From assembly GCA_051861205.1 (NCBI GenBank), contig JBHYDC010000003.1, forward strand, positions 159,070 through 223,069: a stretch of DNA of 64,000 bases, given 5' to 3'. How positions within the stretch are numbered: the stretch's first letter is position 1; each line of letters starts with the position of its first letter. Below are positions 39,305 to 49,220 of this stretch, piece after piece. The DNA is from JBHYDC01 sp051861205. Its GTDB lineage: Bacteria; Pseudomonadota; Alphaproteobacteria; Rhizobiales; Pleomorphomonadaceae. The translations under genes and the position numbers were made by a program. The notes beneath the pieces are model-generated. The model saw only the letters and a list, made by a program, of their open reading frames with translations. It was not told the DNA's origin and searched no databases.

Positions 39305-42300
39305 GTGGCGATCAAGAAGTTACTCGTCGCGAACCGCTCCGAGATCGCAATCCGTGTGTTCCGTGCGGCGAATGAACTTGGTTTGACGACCGTCGCGGTC
39401 TTCGCGGAAGAGGATAAGCTAGCCCTTCATCGCTTCAAGGCGGACGAAGCCTATCAGATCGGCCGGGGTCTCGGGCCCATCGAGGCCTATCTGGCGATCC
39501 CGGAAATCATCCGGGTTGCTCGCGAATCCGGCGCGGATGCGATCCATCCGGGCTACGGGCTCTTATCGGAAAGCCCCGAATTCGCCGAAGCCTGCGCCGA
39601 GGCCGGCATCACCTTCATCGGTCCCTCTCCGACGACAATGCGCCAGCTCGGCAACAAGGTAGCGGCCCGCAATCTTGCGATCGCGGCGGGCGTACCGGTC
39701 ATGCCCGCGACGGATCCACTGCCGGACGACATGGAGATCGTGAAGGCCGAGGCCCTTCGCATTGGCTATCCCGTGATGCTGAAAGCGTCGTGGGGCGGCG
39801 GCGGACGCGGCATGCGCGTCATCCGCGACGAGCCGACGCTGATCAAAGACGTGGTCACTGCCAAGCGCGAAGCCATGGCCGCATTCGGCAAGGACGAGGT
39901 CTACCTCGAAAAGCTGGTCGAACGCGCCCGCCATGTCGAAGTACAGATCCTGGGCGACACCCACGGCAACATCGTCCACCTGTTCGAGCGCGACTGCTCT
40001 GTGCAACGCCGCCACCAAAAGGTGGTCGAACGCGCCCCAGCGCCTTACCTCAATGCTGAGAAGCGAAAGGAAATCACCGATTACGGCGTGAAGATCGCCA
40101 AGGCGGCGAATTACTACGGGGCAGGCACCGTCGAATTCCTGATGGATTCCGATACCGGCGCCTTCTACTTCATCGAGGTGAACCCGCGCATCCAGGTCGA
40201 GCATACCGTCACGGAGGAAGTGACGGGCATCGACGTCGTGAAAGCGCAGATCCACATCCTCGAAGGCGCGGCGATCGGAACGCCGGAATCTGGCGTGCCC
40301 CTTCAGGCCGACATCCGCCTCACCGGCCACGCCCTGCAGTGCCGCATCACGACCGAGGATCCCGAGCAGAATTTCATCCCGGACTATGGCCGGATCACCG
40401 CCTATCGCGGCGCGACCGGCTTCGGGATCCGGCTCGACGGGGGCACCGCCTATTCCGGCGCGGTGATCACGCGCTTCTATGATCCGCTGCTTGAAAAGGT
40501 GACGGCCTGGGCCCCGACGCCCGAGGAAGCCATCCACCGGATGACGCGCGCGCTGCGCGAATTCCGCATCCGGGGGGTCGCGACCAACCTCACCTTCCTC
40601 GAAAACATCATCACGCATCCAAGCTTCGTCGGGAACACCTACACCACCCGCTTCATCGACGAGACGCCGGAACTCTTCGCGGCCGTGAAGCGGCGGGACC
40701 GGGCGACGAAGCTGCTCACCTTCATCGCCGACGTTTCGGTGAACGGGCATCCGGAAACCCGCAACCGCCCGAAGCCGACATCGGAAGCAAAGCCTCAGAT
40801 CCCGCCGTTCAACCAGCCGATCCGGCCGGGAACGCGCGACTATCTCGCAGCCCATGGGCCGCAGGCGCTGGCCAAATGGATGCGGGCCGAAACCCGCGTG
40901 CTCCTGACGGACACCACCATGCGCGACGGTCACCAGTCGCTGCTGGCGACGCGCGTTCGCACGCACGATATCGCGGCGATCGCCGATACCTATGCCCGCG
41001 CCCTGCCCGGCCTCTTCAGCCTGGAATGCTGGGGCGGCGCGACCTTCGATGTCGCGATGCGGTTCCTGACCGAAGATCCTTGGGAACGGCTGGCGCTGGT
41101 GCGCGAAAAGGCGCCCAACATCCTCCTCCAGATGCTGCTGCGGGGCTCCAACGGGGTCGGCTATACCAACTATCCCGACAATGTGGTCCGTTTCTTCGTG
41201 GCAAAAGCCGCGGAAGCCGGGATCGACGTGTTCCGCGTGTTCGACTGCCTGAACTGGGTGGAGAACATGCGCGTGTCGATGGATGCCGTGGTCGAGGCCA
41301 ACAAGGTCTGCGAAGCCGCGATTTGCTACACCGGCGATATTCTCGACACCGACCGCGCCAAATACAGCCTCGGCTACTATGTGGCGCTCGCCAAGGAGCT
41401 GGAAAAGGCTGGCGCGCACATCATCGCGATCAAGGACATGGCCGGGCTGTTGAAGCCGGCGGCCGCCCGCGTGCTGTTCCGTGCGCTGCGTGAAGCGACG
41501 GACCTGCCGCTACACTTCCACACCCATGACACCTCCGGCATCGCCGCCGCTAGCGTGCTCGCGGCGGTGGAAGAGGGCGTCGACGCGATCGACGCGGCCA
41601 TGGATGCCTTCTCCGGCAACACCTCGCAGCCCTGCCTCGGCTCAATCGTTGCGGCGCTTGAGGGAGGGCCGCGCCAGACCGGCCTCGACCAAGAGGCGAT
41701 CCGGCGAATTTCATTCTATTGGGAAGCCGTGCGCGGCCAATACGCCGGTTTCGAAAGCGACCTCAAGGGTCCGGCCTCGGAGGTCTATCTCCACGAAATG
41801 CCCGGCGGGCAATTCACCAACCTGAAGGAACAGGCCCGTTCACTCGGCCTCGATGCCCGCTGGCATGAAGTCGCCCAGATGTATGCCGACGTGAACCGCA
41901 TGTTCGGCGACATCGTGAAGGTGACGCCATCGTCTAAGGTGGTCGGCGACATGGCGCTGGTGATGGTGTCGTCCGGCTTGACGCCGGCGGATGTGCTCGA
42001 TCCGAATAAGGACGTCGCCTTCCCCGAATCCGTCGTTCAGATGTTCAAAGGCGATCTCGGTCAGCCCCCCGGCGGCTGGCCAACCGAATTGCAGAAGAAG
42101 ATCCTAAAGGGCGACGCACCCATCGTCGTACGCCCCGGTTCGCTGCTGCCGCCGGCGGATCTCGATGCGATCCGGGCTGAGCTTGCAGGCAAGCTCGGCT
42201 ATCCCGCAAGCGACCAAGACCTCGCGTCCTACCTCATGTATCCCAAGGTATTTTCCGACTTCGCCAAGTCGCGTGATACCTACGGCCCGACGAGCGTGCT

Positions 42301-42742
42301 GCCGACACCCATCTATTTCTACGGGATGACGGCCGGCGGCGAACTGACGATCGAGCTTGAAAAAGGCAAATCCCTCGTCGTGATCTGTCAGGCCATCGGC
42401 GACGCCGACGAAGACGGCCGTGTGCGCGTCTTCTTCGAGCTGAACGGACAGCCCCGCATGATCAAGGTGCCGAACCGCGCGCTCGCGGCCTCGTCGAAAA
42501 CGGCGCGCCGCAAGGCCGAGGAAGGCAACCCGAACCATGTGGCGGCGCCCATGCCGGGTGTGATCTCAACGCTGGTCGTGAAGGCGGGTCAGCCGGTGAA
42601 GGCCGGCGACGTGCTGCTTTCGATCGAAGCGATGAAGATGGAGACCTCCATCCACGCCGAACGCGATGGCACGGTGACCGAGGTCGTCGTCAACCGGGGG
42701 GCGCAGATCGACTCCAAGGATCTCTTGGTCGTTTACGGCTGA
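39305..42742 (+). CDS. pyc: Pyruvate carboxylase
   Basis: A 1145-residue single-chain enzyme that makes oxaloacetate from pyruvate, bicarbonate and ATP. The biotin carboxylase domain (about 1-460) has the ATP-grasp loop LKASWGGGGRGMRV and EVNPRIQVEHTVTEEVTG. The carboxyltransferase domain (about 535-1000) has LLTDTTMRDGHQSLLATR, GVGYTNYPDN and the lysine in IAIKDMAGLLKP. The biotin domain at the end has SIEAMKMETSIH with the biotinylated lysine. The start is GTG at 39305 with AGAGG upstream. It is next to ethylmalonyl-CoA pathway genes and replenishes the citric acid cycle. Confidence 0.97.
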   Translation: MAIKKLLVANRSEIAIRVFRAANELGLTTVAVFAEEDKLALHRFKADEAYQIGRGLGPIEAYLAIPEIIRVARESGADAIHPGYGLLSESPEFAEACAEAGITFIGPSPTTMRQLGNKVAARNLAIAAGVPVMPATDPLPDDMEIVKAEALRIGYPVMLKASWGGGGRGMRVIRDEPTLIKDVVTAKREAMAAFGKDEVYLEKLVERARHVEVQILGDTHGNIVHLFERDCSVQRRHQKVVERAPAPYLNAEKRKEITDYGVKIAKAANYYGAGTVEFLMDSDTGAFYFIEVNPRIQVEHTVTEEVTGIDVVKAQIHILEGAAIGTPESGVPLQADIRLTGHALQCRITTEDPEQNFIPDYGRITAYRGATGFGIRLDGGTAYSGAVITRFYDPLLEKVTAWAPTPEEAIHRMTRALREFRIRGVATNLTFLENIITHPSFVGNTYTTRFIDETPELFAAVKRRDRATKLLTFIADVSVNGHPETRNRPKPTSEAKPQIPPFNQPIRPGTRDYLAAHGPQALAKWMRAETRVLLTDTTMRDGHQSLLATRVRTHDIAAIADTYARALPGLFSLECWGGATFDVAMRFLTEDPWERLALVREKAPNILLQMLLRGSNGVGYTNYPDNVVRFFVAKAAEAGIDVFRVFDCLNWVENMRVSMDAVVEANKVCEAAICYTGDILDTDRAKYSLGYYVALAKELEKAGAHIIAIKDMAGLLKPAAARVLFRALREATDLPLHFHTHDTSGIAAASVLAAVEEGVDAIDAAMDAFSGNTSQPCLGSIVAALEGGPRQTGLDQEAIRRISFYWEAVRGQYAGFESDLKGPASEVYLHEMPGGQFTNLKEQARSLGLDARWHEVAQMYADVNRMFGDIVKVTPSSKVVGDMALVMVSSGLTPADVLDPNKDVAFPESVVQMFKGDLGQPPGGWPTELQKKILKGDAPIVVRPGSLLPPADLDAIRAELAGKLGYPASDQDLASYLMYPKVFSDFAKSRDTYGPTSVLPTPIYFYGMTAGGELTIELEKGKSLVVICQAIGDADEDGRVRVFFELNGQPRMIKVPNRALAASSKTARRKAEEGNPNHVAAPMPGVISTLVVKAGQPVKAGDVLLSIEAMKMETSIHAERDGTVTEVVVNRGAQIDSKDLLVVYG

Positions 42743-42749
42743 CAGAGGC

Positions 42750-42768
42750 CGGGGCCGGCAAGGCCCCG
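42750..42768. terminator. Hairpin between pyc and mcd
   Basis: CGGGGCC (42750-42756) pairs with GGCCCCG (42762-42768). It lies between the convergent stops of pyc and mcd and may end both transcripts. It has only a short T stretch on one side. Confidence 0.55.
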
Positions 42769-42781
42769 CCCGCCGCGTCCT

Positions 42782-44458
42782 TTACCGACTGTCGAGCAAG
42801 CGCCGCGCGATGACTTGCGCCTGTATTTCCGCCGCACCCTCGAAAATGTTGAGGATACGGGCGTCGCAGAGAACGCGGCTGATCTGATACTCCAGCGCGA
42901 ACCCGTTGCCGCCGTGGATCTGCAGCGCGTTGTCGGCCACAGCCCAGGCGATGCGCGCGGCAAGGAGCTTGGCCATCCCCGCTTCCAGATCGCAGCGCTT
43001 GCCTTCGTCTTTCTGGCGGGCGGAATGATAGGTGAGTTGACGGGCAATGTTGATCTCCACCGCCATCATCGCCAGCTTGTCGGCCACACGTGGAAACGCG
43101 ATCAGCGGCTTTCCGAACTGCACGCGGTCCTTGGCGTAGGCAAGCCCGATGTCGAGAGCCGACTGCGCGACACCGACGGCCCGCGCCGCCGTCTGGATCC
43201 GGGCGCTTTCGAAAGTCTGCATCAGCTGCTTGAAGCCCTGCCCCTCGATCCCGCCGAGAAGGCCGTCCGCTGGCACGGAAAAGCCGTCGAAGGCGATCTC
43301 GTATTCTTTCATGCCGCGATAGCCGAGCACCTCGATCTCGCCGCCGGTCATGCCGTCTGCCGGGAAGGGATCGGCGTCCGTGCCGCGCGGTTTGGGTGCA
43401 AGGAACATCGAAAGGCCCCGGTAGTCCGTGGTTTCGGGGTCGGTGCGCGCAAGGACGGTCATCACATCGGCGCGAACGGGATGGGTGATCCAGGTCTTGT
43501 TGCCGGTGATGCGATAGATGTCACCGTCGCGAACGGCTCGTGCGCGTAGCGAGCCGAGGTCCGACCCCGTATTAGGTTCGGTGAAGACCGCTGTCGGCAG
43601 AACCTCACCGGCCGCGATTCTTGGGAGCCAATCGGCCTTTTGCGCTTCCGTTCCACCGCAGAGGATCAGTTCCGCCGCGATCTCGGAGCGCGTACCGAGC
43701 GAGCCGACGCCGATATAGGCGCGCGATAACTCCTCGGACACAACGCACATAGACTCCTTACCGAGCCCAAGGCCGCCGAATTCCTCGGGGATCGTGAGTC
43801 CGAACACGCCGAGTTCGGCGAGCTTGTCGATCACCTCCATGGGGATGTAGTCGTTGCGAAGGTGCCATTCGTGGGCGTTGGGCAAAACTTCACTTTCCGC
43901 GAACCGGCGCATCTCGGCGCGGAAGGCTTCCAGCGTTTCGTCCAGCCCGGAGCGGCCGACGATCTCAGCGTCGGTCTTGCGAGCCATGGCGGCAACAAGG
44001 CGCGCGCGAAGATCCGGGCGGGTGCCGGTTTCGATCAGACTTTCGACGGCCGGCGTGTGAAGGGACGCAATGGCGCGCCGATCGAGGCCGAGGTCGGCAA
44101 GGCGCACGAACTCGCCCTGGTTCATCGCAATGCCGCCGAGGATCTGCGCGCAGTATTCGGCGGCACCGATCTCGACGAGCATGGCTTCCACATCGCCATA
44201 CTGTCCGTTGGCCGAAAGACGGCTGCCGTATGCGAAAAGCTGGCGTAGGCTTTCGACATAGGTCGCCAGCCAAGCGAGGCCGTGGACCGCGCGCTGCTCG
44301 CGTTCCATGGCATCGGCGGAAATCTTACCCGCTACCGTGACCTTGCCCGCGACCGACCGTCCGGCGGCGGTAAGCACACATTCGAAAACCGGCAACGCTG
44401 CGGCGAGGCGGTCGAGCGCCGGCGGAACAGTGTCGTCAAGGGCAGCGGCGGCGCTCAT
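42782..44458 (-). CDS. mcd: (2S)-methylsuccinyl-CoA dehydrogenase
   Basis: A 558-residue acyl-CoA dehydrogenase with an N-terminal extension of about 150 residues before the usual fold, as in Mcd. Conserved parts are PTAVFTEPNTGSDLGSLRAR, ITGNKTWITHPVRADVMTVL, FESARIQTAARAVGVAQSAL and the end IHGGNGFALEYQISRVLCDA with ILNIFEGAAEIQAQVIARRL. The enzyme oxidises methylsuccinyl-CoA to mesaconyl-CoA. The ATG at 44458 has AGGAG upstream; a longer frame from 44485 lacks it. Its pathway partners Ccr and Ecm lie 1-3 kb away, which supports this call over a general acyl-CoA dehydrogenase. Confidence 0.93.
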   Translation of the reverse strand: MSAAAALDDTVPPALDRLAAALPVFECVLTAAGRSVAGKVTVAGKISADAMEREQRAVHGLAWLATYVESLRQLFAYGSRLSANGQYGDVEAMLVEIGAAEYCAQILGGIAMNQGEFVRLADLGLDRRAIASLHTPAVESLIETGTRPDLRARLVAAMARKTDAEIVGRSGLDETLEAFRAEMRRFAESEVLPNAHEWHLRNDYIPMEVIDKLAELGVFGLTIPEEFGGLGLGKESMCVVSEELSRAYIGVGSLGTRSEIAAELILCGGTEAQKADWLPRIAAGEVLPTAVFTEPNTGSDLGSLRARAVRDGDIYRITGNKTWITHPVRADVMTVLARTDPETTDYRGLSMFLAPKPRGTDADPFPADGMTGGEIEVLGYRGMKEYEIAFDGFSVPADGLLGGIEGQGFKQLMQTFESARIQTAARAVGVAQSALDIGLAYAKDRVQFGKPLIAFPRVADKLAMMAVEINIARQLTYHSARQKDEGKRCDLEAGMAKLLAARIAWAVADNALQIHGGNGFALEYQISRVLCDARILNIFEGAAEIQAQVIARRLLDSR

Positions 44459-44659
44459 TTCGGATCTCCTGACGAGGCTTGGCATTAGGTCGTAACAGTC
44501 AATGATCGAAAACCTGGAGTAGTCTCAATCCACCTTTAGTAACGGTGGGCATCATTGGTAAGGGTGGGGCATCTCTAGTAAACAGGGCGAGTGAGACCCG
44601 AGACACGCTGCTGCGCGGATTCGGAGTACGGGAAACGAAAGGACTGCGCGGTCGGATCC

Positions 44660-45547
44660 ATGAAAAAGCTGCGACGTTCATTCTCGATCGTTTGGCGCGC
44701 GATTGACCTCTTCAACGGCACGGACGGCTGGGCGATCGCCAGCCACGTGGCGTTGACGTCGCTGATGGCGATTTTTCCGTTTCTGATCTTCCTAACCGCC
44801 GTTGCCGCCTTCTTCGATCTGCGCGATCTCGCCGAAACCGTGGTGACGCTGCTGTTCGAGACAGTGCCGGCGGGCGTCGCAGGGCCGATCGCGCAGGAGG
44901 TGCGCAACGTGCTCTTGATCCCGCGCGGCGACTTGCTGACGATCGGCGTAGCGCTCGCGGTCTGGTTTGCCTCCTCGGGGGTGGAAGCACTCCGGGTCGG
45001 GCTGAACCGGGCGTATGGGTGCACGGAAAACCGGTCTTTCGTGCTCTTGCGCATCGAAAGCATCGTCTTCGTGCTGATCGGTACGATCGTGCTTCTCACC
45101 CTCAGCTTCCTTGTCGTGCTTGCGCCCGTGGCGTGGCGGACTGTCGCGAATTACGCGCCGGTGCTCCACGGCTTTGAACGCTCCTTCGATATCGTCCGCT
45201 ATGTCGTGACGATCCTCATTCTTGGAACCGCGCTCATCGTCGCCCACCTCTGGCTTCCCGCCGGCAAGCGCCATGTGCTGGATGTCCTGCCCGGCATCGG
45301 CATCACCCTGTCGGCCTGGGTGCTCGGCGGTGTGGGTTTTGCAACCTACCTCGCCGATTTCGCCAGCTACGCCACCACCTATGCCGGCCTTGCCGGTGTA
45401 ATGACCGCGCTGGTTTTCCTCTACCTGATCGCGGCCATCCTGCTGTTCGGCGCTTCCATCAACGCCGCCCGCATAAAGCTGCGCGACGAGCGCAACCTAG
45501 CCGAGCAGATGTCCGAGGCTGCGGACGCGCCGTTACCCGCGCAATAG
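44660..45547 (+). CDS. YihY/BrkB family inner membrane protein
   Basis: A 295-residue membrane protein with six hydrophobic segments. The family marks are GWAIASHVALTSLMAIFPFLIF near the start, FASSGVEALRVGLNRAYG, and YAGLAGVMTALVFLYLIAAILLFGASINA (shown in parts) at the end. It was once called ribonuclease BN, which is wrong for this family. Function unknown. It lies between mcd and ccr on the opposite strand and appears unrelated to the pathway. ATG 44660 chosen by homology. Confidence 0.92.
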   Translation: MKKLRRSFSIVWRAIDLFNGTDGWAIASHVALTSLMAIFPFLIFLTAVAAFFDLRDLAETVVTLLFETVPAGVAGPIAQEVRNVLLIPRGDLLTIGVALAVWFASSGVEALRVGLNRAYGCTENRSFVLLRIESIVFVLIGTIVLLTLSFLVVLAPVAWRTVANYAPVLHGFERSFDIVRYVVTILILGTALIVAHLWLPAGKRHVLDVLPGIGITLSAWVLGGVGFATYLADFASYATTYAGLAGVMTALVFLYLIAAILLFGASINAARIKLRDERNLAEQMSEAADAPLPAQ

Positions 45548-45548
45548 C

Positions 45549-46832
45549 TCAGCGCGCAGCGCTGGCCTCCAAGACGTCGTCAAAGGTAACAAGGCCGGTG
45601 CGCGGGGCGTTCACGAGCACGGCCATGTTGCCGGGCGCATGCAAGTTCTTCCACATCTTGGTATGCGCGGCCGGGATCTGGTCCCAGGCGAACACCTCGG
45701 ACATGCAAGGATCCACCCGGCGTTCCAAAACGAACCGGTTCGCCTCGGACGCCTGCTTCAGATGGGCGAAGTGCGAGCCCTGGATGCGCTTTTGGTGCAT
45801 CCACACGTAACGCGCGTCGAAGGTGATATTGAAGCCGGATGTGCCGGCGCAGAACACCACCATGCCGCCCCGCTTCACCACGAAACACGACACGGGAAAT
45901 GTCGCTTCGCCGGGATGCTCGAACACGATATCGACGTTGTTGCCCTTGCCGGTGATGTCCCAGATCGCCTTGCCGAAGCGGCGCGTTTCGGCGAGCCAAG
46001 TGTCGTATTCCGGTGTGCCGACGGTCGGCATCTGGCCCCAGCAGTTGAAGTCCTTGCGGTTGATGACACCCTTGGCGCCGAGCGCCATCACGGTCTCACG
46101 CTTGGATTCGTCGGAGATGACGCCGATGGCGTTAGCACCGGTCGCGGCGCAGATTTGAACCGCGAACACGCCGAGCCCGCCCGAACCGCCCCAAACGAGC
46201 ACATTCTGCCCAGGACGCAGCGTGTGAGGGGCGTGGCCGTAGAGCATGCGATAGGCGGTGGCGAGCGTCAGCGTATAGGAGGCAGCTTCTTCCCAGGTGA
46301 GGTGCTTGGGGCGGGGCAAGAGCTGGCGGCTCTGTACGCGGGCATACTGGGCAAACGATCCATCGGGCGTCTCGTAGCCCCAGATCCGCTGCGAGGGCGA
46401 CAGCATGGGATCGCCGCCGTTGCATTCCTCGTCGTCGCCATTGTCCTGATTGCAGTGAACGACGACCTCATCGCCGACTTTCCACCGCGTGACTTTGGAC
46501 CCGACGGCCCAAACGACGCCGGATGCATCCGATCCGGCGACATGAAACGGCAGCTTGTGGCCGTCGAACGGCGAGATCGGTTTGCCGAGCGCGGCCCAGA
46601 CCCCGTTGTAATTCACGCCCGCCGCCATAACGAGGACGAGCACCTCGTTGCTGTCGAGCGTCCATGTCGGAACCACTTCGAGCTGCATGGCGGTATCCGG
46701 CGGGCCATGGCGATCCCTGCGGATCGCCCAGGCCCACATCCGCTCCGGCACATGGCCGAGGGGCGGAATCTCACCGACATCGTAGAGGTCCTTGAGCGCC
46801 GGTGAAGCCGGCTTAGCCTGTGCCGCGATCAT
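45549..46832 (-). CDS. ccr: Crotonyl-CoA carboxylase/reductase
   Basis: A 427-residue MDR-family enzyme that reductively carboxylates crotonyl-CoA to ethylmalonyl-CoA with NADPH and CO2, the key step of the ethylmalonyl-CoA pathway. It has the Ccr pattern VNYNGVWAALGKPISPFDGH, CNQDNGDDEECNGGDPMLSP, the cofactor site VWGGSGGLGVFAVQICAATG and FEHPGEATFPVSCFVV. The CO2-binding residues expected near these motifs (Asn, Glu, His) are visible. The start ATG at 46832 has GAGGGG upstream. It is divergent from ecm with 261 bases between. Confidence 0.96.
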   Translation of the reverse strand: MIAAQAKPASPALKDLYDVGEIPPLGHVPERMWAWAIRRDRHGPPDTAMQLEVVPTWTLDSNEVLVLVMAAGVNYNGVWAALGKPISPFDGHKLPFHVAGSDASGVVWAVGSKVTRWKVGDEVVVHCNQDNGDDEECNGGDPMLSPSQRIWGYETPDGSFAQYARVQSRQLLPRPKHLTWEEAASYTLTLATAYRMLYGHAPHTLRPGQNVLVWGGSGGLGVFAVQICAATGANAIGVISDESKRETVMALGAKGVINRKDFNCWGQMPTVGTPEYDTWLAETRRFGKAIWDITGKGNNVDIVFEHPGEATFPVSCFVVKRGGMVVFCAGTSGFNITFDARYVWMHQKRIQGSHFAHLKQASEANRFVLERRVDPCMSEVFAWDQIPAAHTKMWKNLHAPGNMAVLVNAPRTGLVTFDDVLEASAAR

Positions 46833-47093
46833 CCCTGGTGTCCCCTCATCCGCAAGGCCGGTTCGTTCGATATGAGGCAGTAACGTCCGGCCCGTTTCAT
46901 GTTGCAGTGCGGCGATAATCGACCAGTCCGCGCTTGCCACCAATACGACCTTGGGTGATGCGGCCGGCCACGGTCGCGACCATTGGACGGCTTTTCAAGG
47001 CCCATATCCCCACTAGAGTGGAAACAAGCGACATTCGGGCGCAGCGGTTCGCCGCCGTGCGTCGGGTGGGCACTGCAACACGGAGAGGCCGGG
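46833..47093. promoter_or_regulatory. Divergent ccr-ecm promoter region
   Basis: 261 bases between two divergent genes of the same pathway. This region must hold both promoters. I see no clear palindrome. An open minus frame continues upstream of ccr here but has no homology. Confidence 0.5.
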
Positions 47094-49091
47094 ATGGCTG
47101 AAGCGAACAAGACCGACCCGGTGCATGATCAGCCCTGGATCTTCCGTACCTATGCCGGCCATTCCACCGCCGCCGCCTCCAACGCGCTTTATCGGTCGAA
47201 CCTTGCAAAGGGTCAGACCGGCCTCTCCGTAGCGTTCGACCTGCCAACCCAGACCGGTTACGATCCAGGCGACGCGCTTGCCAAGGGCGAAGTCGGGAAA
47301 GTCGGCGTGCCTGTCGCGCACCTCGGCGATATCAGGAGGCTCTTCCAGGGCATCCCGCTCGATCGCATGAATACATCCATGACGATCAACGCCACCGCGC
47401 CCTGGCTGCTGGCGCTTTATTTGGCGGCGGCCGACGAGCAGGGCGTGGACCGCGCGAAGCTCAGTGGTACGATCCAGAACGACATCGTGAAGGAGTATCT
47501 TTCGCGCGGGACCTATGTGTTCCCGCCCGCGCCCTCGATCCGGCTAACCACCGACGTGATTGCCTGGACCTTTTCGGCGATGCCGAAATGGAACCCGATG
47601 AACGTGTGCAGCTATCATTTGCAAGAGGCTGGCGCGACACCGGTTCAGGAACTCGCCTTCGCGCTTGCCACCGCCTGCGCGATCCTGGATGGCATGAAGG
47701 GCTCCGGGGCAATTCCGCCGGCGGAATTTCCGGCCGCCGTCGGGCGCATTTCCTTCTTCGTCAACGCCGGCCTGCGCTTCATAACCGAAGTTGCCAAAAT
47801 GCGGGCCTTCACCGAGCTTTGGGACGAGATCCTGGAAACCCGCTATGGCATCGAGGATCCCAAGCACCGCCGCTTCCGATATGGCGTTCAGGTGAATTCG
47901 CTTGGCCTGACCGAGCAGCAGCCGGAAAACAACGTCACTCGCATCATGATCGAAATGCTCGGCGTGGTGCTCTCAAGGAATGCCCGCGCCCGCGCGGTTC
48001 AGCTTCCTGCTTGGAACGAGGCGCTTGGCTTGCCTCGCCCGTGCGATCAGCAATGGTCGCTGCGGATGCAGCAGATCATGGCGCTTGAAACCGACCTGCT
48101 TGAACACGGCGACATTTTCGACGGCTCCGTGGTGATGACGGCGAAGGTGGAGGGGCTGAAGGATGAAGCCCGCGCGGAACTCGTGCGCATCGCGGCCATG
48201 GGCGGCGCGGTGGCGGCAGTCGAGAGCGGCTACATGAAGCGAGCGCTGGTGGAGAGCAACACGCGGCGGCTGTCCCGCATTGAAAGCGGGGAGCAAACGG
48301 TCGTCGGCGTCAACCGCTTCACCGAAACCGAACCCTCACCGCTCGCAGCCGGTGCGGACGGCGGGATCTTGACGGTTCCAGAACATGTGGAAGCCGAAGC
48401 GATCGAAGCGCTCATCGCGTGGCGGGCCGCGCGGGACGAAACGGCTGTCTCAAAGGCTCTCGAAGCGCTACGAAGCGCCGCCTCGGAGGGCCGGAACATC
48501 ATGGAACCGTCGATCGCTGCGGCCAAAGTGGGGGCGACCACGGGCGAATGGGGCCGTACGCTGAGGTCCGTCTTCGGCGAGTATCGCGCACCGACGGGCG
48601 TGGGCGCCGCCGCGTCGGCCTCGGCAGGCGAGATCGAGCGGGTACGGGCCGATGTCGATGCGCTGTCACAAGCGCTTGGGCGCCGGCTGAAGTTCCTCGT
48701 TGGCAAGCCCGGTCTCGACGGCCACTCCAACGGCGCCGAACAGATCGCGGTGCGCGCGCGCGATTGCGGCATGGAGGTGGTCTATGAAGGCATACGCCTC
48801 ACGCCCGCAGAGATCGTCAACGCGGCGTTGGAAGAAAGCGTGCACGTGGTCGGGCTTTCCATTCTGTCGGGCAGCCATGTGCCGCTGGTGCGCGATGTGA
48901 TGACGCGGATGCGAGCGAATGGCCTGGAGGATGTGCCGGTCGTCGTTGGAGGGATCATCCCCGATACGGACGCCGAAGCGTTGAAGGCGATGGGTGTCGC
49001 GGCCGTCTACACCCCGAAGGATTTCCAACTGACCAGCATTATGGAGAGTATCGTGCGCCTCGTGGACGCGGGCCGGCAGCGGGCGGCCTGA
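47094..49091 (+). CDS. ecm: Ethylmalonyl-CoA mutase
   Basis: A 665-residue B12-dependent mutase converting (2R)-ethylmalonyl-CoA to methylsuccinyl-CoA. The substrate barrel starts TYAGHSTAAASNALYRSNLA and GLSVAFDLPTQTGYD, with NTSMTINATAPWLLALY and GTIQNDIVKEYLSRGTYVFP. The cobalamin domain near the end has GKPGLDGHSNGAEQ with the DxHxxG lower-ligand motif. Its neighbours Ccr and Mcd catalyse the step before and the step after, which is why I call it ecm and not methylmalonyl-CoA mutase. The ATG at 47094 has GGAGAGG upstream. Confidence 0.95.
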   Translation: MAEANKTDPVHDQPWIFRTYAGHSTAAASNALYRSNLAKGQTGLSVAFDLPTQTGYDPGDALAKGEVGKVGVPVAHLGDIRRLFQGIPLDRMNTSMTINATAPWLLALYLAAADEQGVDRAKLSGTIQNDIVKEYLSRGTYVFPPAPSIRLTTDVIAWTFSAMPKWNPMNVCSYHLQEAGATPVQELAFALATACAILDGMKGSGAIPPAEFPAAVGRISFFVNAGLRFITEVAKMRAFTELWDEILETRYGIEDPKHRRFRYGVQVNSLGLTEQQPENNVTRIMIEMLGVVLSRNARARAVQLPAWNEALGLPRPCDQQWSLRMQQIMALETDLLEHGDIFDGSVVMTAKVEGLKDEARAELVRIAAMGGAVAAVESGYMKRALVESNTRRLSRIESGEQTVVGVNRFTETEPSPLAAGADGGILTVPEHVEAEAIEALIAWRAARDETAVSKALEALRSAASEGRNIMEPSIAAAKVGATTGEWGRTLRSVFGEYRAPTGVGAAASASAGEIERVRADVDALSQALGRRLKFLVGKPGLDGHSNGAEQIAVRARDCGMEVVYEGIRLTPAEIVNAALEESVHVVGLSILSGSHVPLVRDVMTRMRANGLEDVPVVVGGIIPDTDAEALKAMGVAAVYTPKDFQLTSIMESIVRLVDAGRQRAA

Positions 49092-49220
49092 AGCTGCTCG
49101 GAAAAACTCCGGCATCAAGACGAAAAGCTGCATTGTTATGGTCGACTGATTCGCTCGCGGCTTGGCTTTCAAGCCGCGGGGAGAACGTCACCCATGAGAT
49201 GCTGTTAAGAAGCCCCCAAA

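Noticed and set aside
44660..45547. Ribonuclease BN
   Set aside because: The protein is an integral membrane YihY/BrkB protein. The nuclease name is a known misannotation.
47094..49091. Methylmalonyl-CoA mutase
   Set aside because: The gene pairs with ccr and mcd, and is a single chain with the Ecm-type start and cobalamin domain, so ethylmalonyl-CoA mutase is the better call.
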